From Fusobacterium sp. (GTDB lineage Bacteria > Fusobacteriota > Fusobacteriia > Fusobacteriales > Fusobacteriaceae), in assembly GCF_030528405.1 (NCBI RefSeq), contig NZ_JAUMYY010000012.1, positions 1 to 45,199 on the forward strand: a stretch of DNA of 45,199 nt, written 5' to 3'. Under the pieces are notes generated by a model. It was not told the DNA's origin. It saw nothing but the letters and a program-made list of their open reading frames with translations, and ran no database searches. The translations under genes were made by a program, and so were the position numbers. This document shows positions 8,917 to 17,970 of this stretch, in pieces. Each line of letters opens with the position of its first letter. The stretch's first letter is position 1.

Positions 8917-10695
8917 TTGAATATAAAATATAGACTATTAAATAAATTATTTATATTTTTATGTAAGAAATATCATAGAAAATTCTTCAATTCAACTGTA
9001 GATATCAAAAAAATTCAAAAAAAAATTTTATTTGATATAATAATGAAAAATAGAAAAACTAAATATCTGGAGCAATTTTCTGTTTCTGATATTTTAAAAG
9101 ATGATGATTTTTTAAAAGAATTTCAAAAGAGAGTCCCTATAGTTGATTATATAGATTTAGAGATTTTTATTGAAAGAATTAAAAATGGGGAAAAAAATAT
9201 ACTATTTGTTGATGATATAAAGCTTTTTGAATTGACTAGTGGTAGTACAACAGCAACTAAATACATACCTTATACAGACAGTTTTTTAAAAACTTATACT
9301 TCTGCTGTCTATGTTTGGCTCTATGATTTATATGAAAATAATAAAGGTCTGTATAAAGGAAGCGTATATTGGTCGCTTTCTCCTATGTTGAAGAGAGAAA
9401 GAAGTACAAAGGGCAATATAAAAGTTGGAATAGAAGACGACACCTCATATTTTAGTAAATTTTCCAGTTATATTCTCAATAAAATTTTTGTAGTACCTAA
9501 GGAAATAAAAAATATTGAAAATATAGAAGATTTTTTATTATTAACATCAGTATTTTTACTTTTAGCAAAAAAGCTTACAATGATTTCTATATGGAGTCCA
9601 AGTTTTTTATTAATTTTATTTGATTTTATAGCTAAAAATAAAATAAAAATATTAAAGTTACTAGAAGAAAAAAACTTAGAGGATGTAAAATTTAAAGATA
9701 GTAATATAGGAGATAAAAATTATTTCAAAAGTATTAAAAAGAAATATAAAAAAAATTGGAGTAAAGAGAGAGTAGAGTTTCTAAAAATAAATTTATTATC
9801 CAAAGAAAACAACTTAAATTTTTCAGAAATATGGAAAAATTTAAAAATAATAAGTTGTTGGACGGATTCAAGCTCTTTTGAGTTCTTTATTAAATTAAAA
9901 GAAAAATTTCCTCAAGTAAAATTTCAGGGTAAGGGCTTAATGTCTACAGAGTGTATACTAAGCTTTCCTCTAACAAAAATATCTAAGGGTAGTATAATAG
10001 CTTATAATTCCTTTTTTTATGAATTTATAGAAATAGGTTCTAGTTTTCATAAAAATGAGAAAAGTATAAAACTTTTACAGGAGTTAGAATTAGGGAAACA
10101 ATATATTGTAATTGTAACTACAAGTGCTGGACTTTATAGGTATAATACAAATGATGTAATAGAGGTTGTAGATTTTTATGAGGGTATAGCACTTATAAAA
10201 TTTATAGGTAGAAATAATAAATTTTCAGATATAGTTGGTGAGAAATTAGAATCCTCTTTTGTTGAAAAACAACTAGAAAAACTTTTTAAAGAATTAAATA
10301 TAGATAGAGAATTTAATTTATTTGCACCAACAAGTTTGAAGTCTAATTATAATAATAAGAAAATAATATTCTATACTTTATTTCTAGAGTTAAAAAATAA
10401 AAATATAGAAAGAGATAAATTGAAACTTTTAGAAGATAAAATTAATTTATATTTATGTGAGGCATACCACTATAATTATGCTTTAGAATTAAAACAATTA
10501 GAAAGAGCTAGAATTTTTTTAATAGAAGAAAAAAATGCATTAAAAATATATATGAAAGAAAAATTAAAAACACAAAAATTAGGAGATATTAAATTTCAAA
10601 TCTTAGATAATAGATTTGGTTGGGAAAGAAAATTTAAGGGAGGATTTATTTCTGATGAAAATAGCTTTTTTAGCTCCAGCAGGAGCAATGTATAG
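8917..10695 (+). CDS. GH3-family acyl-adenylating enzyme (acyl acid amido synthetase fold)
   Basis: GH3 proteins belong to the ANL superfamily. In plants they adenylate a carboxylic acid and couple it to an amino acid. This 592-residue protein shows the family's ATP-binding motif TSGSTTATK (residues 107-115), a GLMSTECIL segment near residue 340 in the place of motif II, GLYRYNTNDVIEV (motif III region) and FIGRNNKFSDIVGEKL before the small C-terminal domain. The start codon is TTG 8917 with AGGAGG 5 bases upstream. The 3' end overlaps the next gene by 41 bp in another frame, which suggests coupling. Bacterial GH3 proteins are mostly uncharacterised. A carboxylic acid is presumably activated here and passed to an amine or thiol. 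The substrate cannot be told from sequence. Confidence 0.85.
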   Translation: MNIKYRLLNKLFIFLCKKYHRKFFNSTVDIKKIQKKILFDIIMKNRKTKYLEQFSVSDILKDDDFLKEFQKRVPIVDYIDLEIFIERIKNGEKNILFVDDIKLFELTSGSTTATKYIPYTDSFLKTYTSAVYVWLYDLYENNKGLYKGSVYWSLSPMLKRERSTKGNIKVGIEDDTSYFSKFSSYILNKIFVVPKEIKNIENIEDFLLLTSVFLLLAKKLTMISIWSPSFLLILFDFIAKNKIKILKLLEEKNLEDVKFKDSNIGDKNYFKSIKKKYKKNWSKERVEFLKINLLSKENNLNFSEIWKNLKIISCWTDSSSFEFFIKLKEKFPQVKFQGKGLMSTECILSFPLTKISKGSIIAYNSFFYEFIEIGSSFHKNEKSIKLLQELELGKQYIVIVTTSAGLYRYNTNDVIEVVDFYEGIALIKFIGRNNKFSDIVGEKLESSFVEKQLEKLFKELNIDREFNLFAPTSLKSNYNNKKIIFYTLFLELKNKNIERDKLKLLEDKINLYLCEAYHYNYALELKQLERARIFLIEEKNALKIYMKEKLKTQKLGDIKFQILDNRFGWERKFKGGFISDENSFFSSSRSNV

Positions 10696-11974
10696 ATTTA
10701 ACGGAACTTTTAAAAAAGCTCTACACTATGCTCCACTTACCCTAACAACGCTTGCAGCTTATACACCTGAGGATGTAGAAGTGGAAATTTTTGATGAAAC
10801 GATTGAAAAAATCCCTTTGGATTTGGATGCTGATGTTGTTGTTATGACCTCAATCACGGGAACTGCAGAAAGAGTCTATAGATTTGCAAATTATTTCAGG
10901 AAAAAGGGTAAAAAAGTTGTTTTAGGAGGACCACATCCTACACTTTGTCCTGAGGAAGCCATAATTTACTGTGATAGTGTTATAATTGGAAGATCCGAAA
11001 GTCTTTTTACGAAGGTAGTAGAAGATATGAAGCAAAATAAGTTAAAAAAATTTTATGTTCAAGAGAATAATAGTTTAGAAAATTTAAAATTTCCTAAAAG
11101 AAATATATTAAAAAAAGAAAGATATGTTTCAATAAATAGTATAGAAGCGACTAAGGGATGTACTCTTGATTGTAGCTTTTGCGTGGGAAAAGCACTTTAT
11201 CCAACTTTTTTAAAAAGACCTGTTTTAGAAGTAATAAGAGAAATAGAAACATTTGAGAAAAAAGAAGTATTGTTTATTGACTTAAATTTAATTGCAGATA
11301 GAGAATATGCAAAAAAATTATTTACGGAACTTAAACCGTTAAAAAAATGGTGGTTTGGACTTGCAACCTCTAATCTTGTACATGATGATGAACTTATAAA
11401 ATTAATGGCTGACAGTGGCTGTAAGGGGCTATTGATTGGATTTGAAGCTATGACAAAAGAATCTTTAAAAGCTATGAATAAAGGTGTAAATTTATTAGCA
11501 GATTATCATTTATTAATGAAAAAATTACATTCTTTTGATATAGCAGTAAATGGAACATTTACTTTTGGTTCCGATGGAGATGATAAAGATGTTTTTAAAA
11601 GAACAGTTGAGGAAGTAATTAAAATGAAGGTCGATTTACCTAGATATTCAATATTGACTCCTTTTCCCAAAACAAAGTTATATGAAGAGCTGGAGAACGA
11701 AGGCAGAATATTTGAGAGAAATTGGGCTATGTACGATGTTCAACACAGTGTATTTCACCCTAAAAATATGACTGCTAAAGAATTACAAGATGGAGCAATA
11801 TATGCCTGGCGAGAAACATATAAATTTAGCTCTATATTTAAAAGAATTGCTAGATTTTCTATTATAGCACCCATTCTATTGAACACCAATTTAGGATATA
11901 GACATTATGCTGATAAATTAGAAGATTTTAATTATGAGAAAATGACTGATAACTCTGATATTCCAATTTTATAA
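10655..11974 (+). CDS. B12-binding-domain radical SAM protein 1
   Basis: A 439-residue class B-type radical SAM enzyme. Residues 1-150 form a Rossmann-like cobalamin-binding domain (MKIAFLAPAG start, then VVLGGPHPTLCPEEA). The radical SAM barrel follows with the [4Fe-4S] motif C169-x3-C173-x2-C176 (GCTLDCSFC). Enzymes of this architecture methylate or rearrange unactivated carbons (relatives: BchE, HpnP, HpnR). ATG 10655 follows GGGAGG by about 11 bases. An upstream in-frame start at 10616 would sit deep inside the GH3 gene without such a site. It shares LGGPHPT-like, GF/LE-S/A-M and ILTPFPKT segments with the next two genes, so the three are diverged paralogues. The substrate is unknown. Confidence 0.9.
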   Translation: MKIAFLAPAGAMYRFNGTFKKALHYAPLTLTTLAAYTPEDVEVEIFDETIEKIPLDLDADVVVMTSITGTAERVYRFANYFRKKGKKVVLGGPHPTLCPEEAIIYCDSVIIGRSESLFTKVVEDMKQNKLKKFYVQENNSLENLKFPKRNILKKERYVSINSIEATKGCTLDCSFCVGKALYPTFLKRPVLEVIREIETFEKKEVLFIDLNLIADREYAKKLFTELKPLKKWWFGLATSNLVHDDELIKLMADSGCKGLLIGFEAMTKESLKAMNKGVNLLADYHLLMKKLHSFDIAVNGTFTFGSDGDDKDVFKRTVEEVIKMKVDLPRYSILTPFPKTKLYEELENEGRIFERNWAMYDVQHSVFHPKNMTAKELQDGAIYAWRETYKFSSIFKRIARFSIIAPILLNTNLGYRHYADKLEDFNYEKMTDNSDIPIL

Positions 11975-12005
11975 AATATATATTTTTACTATGAAGGATA
12001 TGACT

Positions 12006-13325
12006 ATGAAAATAATGTTAGTATTAGCTAAAGATAATGTATATAAATTTGAGCCTACATATTTTAAAAAATACTATGCACAGATAACTTTAATAACATT
12101 AGAATCTTTAATTAACAAGGAGAAGTATGATGCTAAAATATTTTTGATAGATGAAGGAGCAGATAAATATGATGCTACTTCCGATAAATATCAAAATGAA
12201 AAATTTGATTTAGTATGTATTTCTTCTGTTATATCTGCTTCAAGAAGAGCAAAAGAAATTGGAAAATTTTGGAAGGAAAGGGGAGCACACACGCTTATAG
12301 GAGGTCATTATGCAACTGCATTAAAAGAAGAGGCATTGGAGTTTTTTGACACTGTGATAGTTGGAGCAGCAGAGATAGCTTTTCCAAATTTTTTGGAAGA
12401 TTTATATAATGGAAATCCTAAGAGAGAATACTTTGAACCAGTAAATGAAAATTATGAATATAAACCTTTAAATAGAAAACTATTAAAGAGTAGAAGATAC
12501 TTTTTAAGTTACGGTACAATTGTTGCTAATAATGGTTGTAATAACAGGTGTACATACTGCTCAGTTACAAGAATGTTTAGAGGAAAAAATGATTTAAGGA
12601 ATATAGATTATATTATAGAAGAAATAAAAAGGAATAGGTATAGGGAATGGATATTCTACGATCCAAATATATTATCCGATAGAGAATATAGTGTAAAACT
12701 ATTAAGCGAATTAAAAAAATTAAAAATTAAGTGGTCTGCCTCTGCGACAATAAATGTGGGTAATGATAAAGAGTTTTTATCTTTGATGAAGGAATCAGGG
12801 TGTATTGGATTAGTAATAGGTTTAGAAAGTTTTGTACAAGAAAATCTAAATGATGTGAACAAAGCTTTCAATAAAGTTAAAGAATATAAAAGATTAGTTA
12901 AGACAATACAGAGTTATGGTATATCAATACTTGCTACGATAATGATAGGTATGGATACAGATACTGTTGAATCCATTAGAAGAATACCAGATATTGTTGA
13001 GGATATAGGGGTAGACATACCTAGATATAGTGTTTTAACTCCATATCCAGGAACCCCTTTTTATGAACAACTAGAAAAGGAAAAAAGACTACTTACAAAA
13101 GATTGGTATTATTATGATACTGAAACAGTTGTATTTAAACCTAAAAATATGTCCTATGAAACTTTACAACAGGAGTTTTATAAGCTTTGGATTGAATCTT
13201 TTACTTTTAAAAGAATTTTAAAAAGAGTAAAAAATTCAAAAAATAAAGGCATCAAGTTAATTGCTGAAGTTTTCTTTAGACAACATGCACGCAAATTTTT
13301 AAAATACGAAAAAATATATTTTTAA
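12006..13325 (+). CDS. B12-binding-domain radical SAM protein 2
   Basis: A 439-residue paralogue of its neighbours. It has an N-terminal B12-binding domain (LIGGHYATALKEEA at about residues 96-109) and a radical SAM motif C178-x3-C182-x2-C185 (GCNNRCTYC). The C-terminal half contains VLTPYPGTPFYEQL, typical of class B radical SAM proteins. In-frame ATGs exist at 11991, 12000 and 12006. ATG 12006 is chosen because AAGGA lies 7 bases before it and because it gives the MKIMLVLAK start aligned with the other paralogues. Upstream of 11991 there is only a T-rich stretch. The annotated function of such proteins as cyclase or methyltransferase is not supported by anything visible here. Confidence 0.9.
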   Translation: MKIMLVLAKDNVYKFEPTYFKKYYAQITLITLESLINKEKYDAKIFLIDEGADKYDATSDKYQNEKFDLVCISSVISASRRAKEIGKFWKERGAHTLIGGHYATALKEEALEFFDTVIVGAAEIAFPNFLEDLYNGNPKREYFEPVNENYEYKPLNRKLLKSRRYFLSYGTIVANNGCNNRCTYCSVTRMFRGKNDLRNIDYIIEEIKRNRYREWIFYDPNILSDREYSVKLLSELKKLKIKWSASATINVGNDKEFLSLMKESGCIGLVIGLESFVQENLNDVNKAFNKVKEYKRLVKTIQSYGISILATIMIGMDTDTVESIRRIPDIVEDIGVDIPRYSVLTPYPGTPFYEQLEKEKRLLTKDWYYYDTETVVFKPKNMSYETLQQEFYKLWIESFTFKRILKRVKNSKNKGIKLIAEVFFRQHARKFLKYEKIYF

Positions 13326-13348
13326 TGTTTTCAAAGTAGGAGGAAAAT

Positions 13349-14683
13349 TTGAAAATTACATTTATTTTACCAGCTATAGGGAAGAAAAAGGGAGAAAAAT
13401 ATATAAAGACATGGAAAAATATGGAACCACTTATGATAGCAGTTCTAAAATCCCTAACTCCAAATGAAATTGAAACAAATTTTTATGATGATAGAAATCA
13501 ATTTATAAATTATCAGGAAGAAACTGATTTGGTTGTAATTTCAGTTGAAACTTATACTGCTAAAAGAGCTTATGATATATCAAAAAAATTTAGAGAAAGA
13601 GGTATAAAAGTTTTAGCAGGAGGGTATCATCCAACAGTTGAAACAGAAGAGTGCTCGCAAAATTTTGATTCTATTATTGTTGGAAATGCGGAAAGTGTTT
13701 GGCATAAAATGCTAGAAGACTTAAAGGAAAATAAGTTAAAAGAAATTTATCATGGAAAACATACATTTTTTGCGATGCCAGATAGAAGTATTTATAAAGA
13801 TAAAAAGTATTCTGCCTTAGCATTAGTAGAAACAGGCAGAGGCTGTATTTTTAGTTGTGAATTTTGTGCTATACATTCCTATTATCAAAAAAAATATTTT
13901 CGTAGACCTGTTGAAGAAGTAGTTCAAGATATCAAGAACTCAGGAAAAAAATATGTATTTTTTATAGATGATAACTTTGTAGCTGATCATGAATATGCTA
14001 TAAAAATTTGTAAAGCCATTGTTCCCTTAAAAATAAAATGGGTAAGTCAAGGAGCTATAACAATGGCAAAAAATGAAGAGCTACTTTATTGGATGAAAAA
14101 AAGTGGATGTAAAATGATATTGATAGGATATGAATCTATGAATCCTAATATTTTAAAAGATATGGGTAAGGGATGGAGAAGTACAGTCGGAGAAATAAAT
14201 GAATTAACAGAAAAAATTCATAGTTATGGAATTGGAATATATGCAACATTTGTTTTTGGTTTCGGGAATGATAGTCAAGCTGTTTTTGATGAAACTATAA
14301 AATTTGCAAAAAAACATGCTTTTTACTTTGCAGCTTTTAATCACCTAGTCCCTTTTCCTAAAACAGGAATCTATAGTAAATTAAAAGAAGAAAAGAGACT
14401 TTTATGTGAAAAGTGGTGGCTGGATTCAAATTATCCTTATGGTAGAATAGCTTTTTTACCTAAAGATCAAAGTCCAGATGAACTTTCAAAGAAATGTGCA
14501 TATGCAAGAAAAAAATTTTTTGAATGGCCATCTATAATAAAAAGAGCTTTTATACAATTAAAAAGGAATTTTGATTTAGGAATGTTTATAATATTCTTTT
14601 CACAAAATTTTAATTTAAAAAATGAAGTATTTGAGAAATACGATCTCCCTTATGCTGAAAATTTAGATGAGCTGCCTAAATAA
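13349..14683 (+). CDS. B12-binding-domain radical SAM protein 3
   Basis: A 444-residue paralogue with the same two-domain layout: B12-binding domain (LAGGYHPTVETEE near residue 90), then C166-x3-C170-x2-C173 (GCIFSCEFC), and FNHLVPFPKTGIY in the C-terminal half. The start is TTG 13349 with AGGAGG 5 bases upstream, and it gives MKITFILPA, the paralogue-conserved N-terminus. The gap to the previous gene is 23 bp. Three consecutive non-identical paralogues suggest three sequential or alternative carbon-centred modifications of one scaffold. That is an inference. Confidence 0.9.
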   Translation: MKITFILPAIGKKKGEKYIKTWKNMEPLMIAVLKSLTPNEIETNFYDDRNQFINYQEETDLVVISVETYTAKRAYDISKKFRERGIKVLAGGYHPTVETEECSQNFDSIIVGNAESVWHKMLEDLKENKLKEIYHGKHTFFAMPDRSIYKDKKYSALALVETGRGCIFSCEFCAIHSYYQKKYFRRPVEEVVQDIKNSGKKYVFFIDDNFVADHEYAIKICKAIVPLKIKWVSQGAITMAKNEELLYWMKKSGCKMILIGYESMNPNILKDMGKGWRSTVGEINELTEKIHSYGIGIYATFVFGFGNDSQAVFDETIKFAKKHAFYFAAFNHLVPFPKTGIYSKLKEEKRLLCEKWWLDSNYPYGRIAFLPKDQSPDELSKKCAYARKKFFEWPSIIKRAFIQLKRNFDLGMFIIFFSQNFNLKNEVFEKYDLPYAENLDELPK

Positions 14684-14715
14684 AAATTTTTTAAATTACT
14701 TTAGATTGGAGATTT

Positions 14716-15618
14716 ATGAAAAATATAGAATTTAAAATTATAAAAAATTCAGAATATTCAAATAAAATTTCAGATATTTTAAATGAAGAGGATATGGAAG
14801 GTTTTTTAGTATTAAAATATATAAAAAATCCTAATCTTTTTGAATCTTTGAAAAAAGATGGTATTGGAGAAGTTATTATTGTAGTAGGCTTAGATAAATT
14901 AAATGAGGAAATTGTAGGTGTAGGAGCTTGTACCATACTTTCCAATAAGCTTGCTTATCTTAATTCATTTAGGATAAGAAAAGACTATAGAAATAAAATT
15001 AATTTTTCCAAAGCATATAAAATACTCATAACAGAAATAGAAAAAAAAGGAATTTTTACTATTATTACAAGTATTTTAAGTGATAATAAAATTGCTCAAA
15101 ATATTTTGATAAAAAAAAGAAAATCTATGCCAACTTATGAATTCTATAAAAATATAAATTTTTATAGTATAAAAAATAAAAATATAAGAAATTTAGAAGT
15201 CGAAGATGAATTACTTATAAATCGGGGAGATATTCAAATAATATTAAAAAAGAAATCTAATAAAATCTTTACAGTAAAAGAATACAAGGGGAAATTTTTA
15301 TTATTTTATAAATTGAGAAAAATAATAAGTTTTTTTGGCTATCCAGAACTAGTTGAAAAAGGTAAAAAATTTGATTTTTTATTTTTAAAAATTGAGGGAG
15401 ATTATAATTCTAAACAATTTTTAGAAAATATTAAGTTTATACAAAATGCAGGCTATAATTGTTCTTTTTTTATGATAGCTGCTTATGAAAAATCTATATT
15501 AGATCAATATTTGAGTAAGTTAAAATCCTTTAAATATAGTAGCAAATTATATAAAGTATACTATGAAAAAGTGAATTACAATGAAACTGAAATAAAATTT
15601 AATTTTTGGGACTTATAA
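14716..15618 (+). CDS. GNAT-like acyltransferase
   Basis: A 300-residue soluble protein. Residues 45-145 look like a GNAT domain: an EVIIVVGLDKLNEEIVGVGA strand pair, LNSFRIRKDYRNK at the position where acyl-CoA-binding strand 4 and the following loop occur, and SDNKIAQNIL as in the helix after strand 5. The C-terminal 120 residues are charged and unassigned. ATG 14716 has TTGGAG 5 bases upstream. It is the last gene of the GH3/radical-SAM operon, 32 bp after the third radical SAM gene, and its stop is 14 bp from the convergent ABC operon. It could acylate an amine on the pathway product. Confidence 0.7.
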   Translation: MKNIEFKIIKNSEYSNKISDILNEEDMEGFLVLKYIKNPNLFESLKKDGIGEVIIVVGLDKLNEEIVGVGACTILSNKLAYLNSFRIRKDYRNKINFSKAYKILITEIEKKGIFTIITSILSDNKIAQNILIKKRKSMPTYEFYKNINFYSIKNKNIRNLEVEDELLINRGDIQIILKKKSNKIFTVKEYKGKFLLFYKLRKIISFFGYPELVEKGKKFDFLFLKIEGDYNSKQFLENIKFIQNAGYNCSFFMIAAYEKSILDQYLSKLKSFKYSSKLYKVYYEKVNYNETEIKFNFWDL

Positions 15619-15632
15619 AGAATTTCTTTATC

Positions 15633-16394
15633 TTAAAAATTTTTTAATTTTAAATCTAATATATATTTAAAAAGTTCTCTAGTGTATTCGTGTTTTTGCT
15701 CTTTAAAAATTTCTTCTTTTGAAGATATTTCTACTATCTCTCCATCTTTTAAGACAACAACTCTATCAGATATTTTTTTTACAAAAGATAAGTCGTGAGA
15801 TATAAAAATACAAGTCAATTTTCTTTCTTCTCTTATTTTTTTTAGAAGTTCTAATATTTGTTTTTGTGTTAGAGTATCTAGGGCAGAAAGACATTCATCA
15901 GCTATTATTATCTCAGGCTTAACAGCTAATGCTCTAGCAATTCCTATTCTTTGCCTTTGTCCGCCTGAAAGCTCAGAAGGATAACGCTCAAGAATATTTT
16001 CATTTAATCCTACTTCAGTCAGGAGTGAGATTAAATAATCATCCAACTTTTGTCCTTTTGGTAAAATTTTTTGATATTTTATGCCTTCAGAAATTATTTC
16101 TCTAACTTTATATCTGGGGTTTAAGCTACTATAAGGACTTTGGAATATCATTTGTATTTTATGTTTAAAATTTTTTTTACTATCAGAAATATTTATGTTT
16201 TTAAAGAATACTTCACCCTTATCTTTTTTTAACAGTCCCACTATTAATCTTGCAATAGTAGATTTTCCACTTCCAGATTCTCCGACAAGAGCTAAAACTT
16301 CACCCTCTTTTATTTCTAAATTTATATTTTTTACACCAATACCACTGTCATATATTTTTGTAATATTTTCTAATTTTAAAATATTTGCACTCAT
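15633..16394 (-). CDS. ABC transporter ATPase, NikE/OppF type
   Basis: This is the second nucleotide-binding subunit of a peptide/nickel-class importer. The 253-residue protein has Walker A GESGSGKST (38-46), the signature LSGGQ (142-146), Walker B IIIADE (162-167) and a switch histidine in ISHDL. The length equals that of NikD/NikE rather than the longer OppD/OppF proteins, which carry a C-terminal oligopeptide-specific extension. I start it at ATG 16394 (MSANILKLENI), one base after the stop of the upstream ATPase gene. The longer reading frame to 16478 only adds out-of-frame sequence of that gene. It is the last gene of the five-gene importer operon. Confidence 0.9.
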   Translation of the reverse strand: MSANILKLENITKIYDSGIGVKNINLEIKEGEVLALVGESGSGKSTIARLIVGLLKKDKGEVFFKNINISDSKKNFKHKIQMIFQSPYSSLNPRYKVREIISEGIKYQKILPKGQKLDDYLISLLTEVGLNENILERYPSELSGGQRQRIGIARALAVKPEIIIADECLSALDTLTQKQILELLKKIREERKLTCIFISHDLSFVKKISDRVVVLKDGEIVEISSKEEIFKEQKHEYTRELFKYILDLKLKNF

Positions 16395-16395
16395 G

Positions 16396-17190
16396 TTATA
16401 ACACCACACTTTCAATGAGCAACTTAGTATACTCATGCTTTGGATAATTAAATATATCATATGAAGAAGCATCTTCAACTATTTCGCCATTTTTCATAAC
16501 TATAATTCTATTACATATTTGAGAAAGTAATCTAATATCATGGGATATATAGATGAGAGTTAAATTCTTTTCCAAACATATTTTTTTTAAAAAATTCACA
16601 AATTTATATTGATTTATAGCATCTAAAGAAGTAGTAGGTTCATCAGCTAATAATAGGTTTATATTCGCACATAGGGATAAAGCAATAGTAATTCTTTGTC
16701 TTTGTCCACCTGAAAGTTGACTGGGATAACTGTTTAAAATTATATCAATATTCTCAAATCCCATTTCTTTAAGTATTTTTTTTGTTATGCTTATTATTTT
16801 GTTTTTGTCTTTAATATTATTATGCAAAATATATGTTTCTATTATTTGATTTTTTATTTTTTCATAGGGATTTAAAGAATTAATAGAATCTTGAGGGATA
16901 ATTCCTATATGTTTTTTACAAAACTCTCTTTTTTCATTATATTTTATAATTTTTTCGTTGTTTAAAATAAAAAAGTTATTAAAATATTTAATTTTTCCTG
17001 ACAATAAAAAATTTTTTTCATTTAAAAAGGCAGTTATAGTATTTATAAGAGTTGTTTTTCCAGCTCCTGATTCTCCTACAATTCCTAAAAATTCACCTTT
17101 TTTTAAAATAAGATTTATATCTTTTAAAATTTTAATATTCTCTTTCTTTGATATGATTTCTAAATTTTCTATTTCTAATAAATTATTCAT
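16396..17190 (-). CDS. ABC transporter ATPase, NikD/OppD type
   Basis: This is the first nucleotide-binding subunit of the importer, 264 residues. It has Walker A GESGAGKT (39-46), the signature LSGGQRQR from 159, a LADEP Walker B and an ISHDIR switch. ATG 17190 has AAGGAG 7 bases upstream. It overlaps the stop of the permease gene by 8 bp, so the two are translationally coupled. It lacks the long C-terminal tail of OppD, which favours a nickel/metallophore or small-dipeptide system over oligopeptides. It should form a heterodimer with its neighbour at the membrane. Confidence 0.9.
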   Translation of the reverse strand: MNNLLEIENLEIISKKENIKILKDINLILKKGEFLGIVGESGAGKTTLINTITAFLNEKNFLLSGKIKYFNNFFILNNEKIIKYNEKREFCKKHIGIIPQDSINSLNPYEKIKNQIIETYILHNNIKDKNKIISITKKILKEMGFENIDIILNSYPSQLSGGQRQRITIALSLCANINLLLADEPTTSLDAINQYKFVNFLKKICLEKNLTLIYISHDIRLLSQICNRIIVMKNGEIVEDASSYDIFNYPKHEYTKLLIESVVL

Positions 17191-17968
17191 AAACTTTCTC
17201 CTTATCAAATAATAAATTAAAAGAAAGAGATACCCAAAAAATTGCTAAACTTGGAAATATAATCAAAAAAGGCTTTTTAATTAGATAAATTCTATATTGG
17301 TAAAGCATAGTTCCCCAATCAGGCTTTGTATAATCAGCACCCAACCCTATAAAACTTAATGCAGAATATTGTAAAATAACCGAGCTTGCAGTGTTTCCTA
17401 GATTGATTAAGAGTTGAGGTAAAATATTGAAGAAAATATTTTTGTATAAGATAATAGGTTGAGGGACTCCTAATATTATTGATGCTTCTATATACTCCTT
17501 ATTTTTTTCTCTTTTGGTCAACGCTTCAGCTTGGTTCATATATGAACCTATACCAAATATACCTAAGGTCATACCAGCTGTAATAGGATTTATTCCAAAA
17601 ATTGAACTTATTATTATAGCAGAGATTAAAGAAGGGACTATCATCATTAAATCTACTAGAGATTTTATAAATATACTTAAATTATTCTCAAAATATCCAG
17701 AAGTCATTCCTAAAAAACTTCCGATAAAAAAGGAAATAGATACAGATATAAGAACAACCTTCAAAGTTTTTATAGCCCCCACTATCAAAAGTGATAAAAT
17801 ATCTCTACCTAAATCATCAGTCCCTAATAAATTCTCAGAAGAAATGGGCATAAAAATTTTATCTAAATTAATATCTGTGTTTAATTTTTTAGAAAGAAAA
17901 AACAGTATTAATATTAAAAATAAATTTAAAAGGATTATAATTTTTGATAAATTAAAAATTTTTTTCAT
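17183..17968 (-). CDS. ABC transporter permease, NikC/OppC/DppC type
   Basis: A 261-residue inner-membrane permease with an N-terminal membrane segment (about 8-28), the family motif GTDDLGRDIL near residue 50 and further hydrophobic segments. The BPD_transp_1 coupling helix region follows (EYIEASIILGVPQPIILYKNI). SAL-SFIGLGADYTKPDWG near the end is diagnostic of the DppC/OppC/NikC group. ATG 17968 (MKKIFN) is preferred over 18001 because GAAGGAGAAAAGG precedes it. The stop of the other permease gene lies 2 bases upstream. Confidence 0.9.
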   Translation of the reverse strand: MKKIFNLSKIIILLNLFLILILFFLSKKLNTDINLDKIFMPISSENLLGTDDLGRDILSLLIVGAIKTLKVVLISVSISFFIGSFLGMTSGYFENNLSIFIKSLVDLMMIVPSLISAIIISSIFGINPITAGMTLGIFGIGSYMNQAEALTKREKNKEYIEASIILGVPQPIILYKNIFFNILPQLLINLGNTASSVILQYSALSFIGLGADYTKPDWGTMLYQYRIYLIKKPFLIIFPSLAIFWVSLSFNLLFDKEKVYE

Positions 17969-17970
17969 TT

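Noticed and set aside
10655-11974. Magnesium-protoporphyrin cyclase (BchE) or hopanoid enzyme
   Set aside because: Shared only at the level of B12-radical SAM architecture. No tetrapyrrole or hopanoid genes are nearby.
15612-15626. TAAAGAATTTCTTTA palindrome between the convergent operons as a terminator
   Set aside because: Its arms meet around a single base, so no RNA hairpin with a usable loop forms, and there is no T-tract of terminator quality.
16395-16478. Longer start for the NikE-type ATPase
   Set aside because: The extra 28 residues are an out-of-frame reading of the upstream ATPase gene and have no family similarity. MSANILKLENI is the normal N-terminus.
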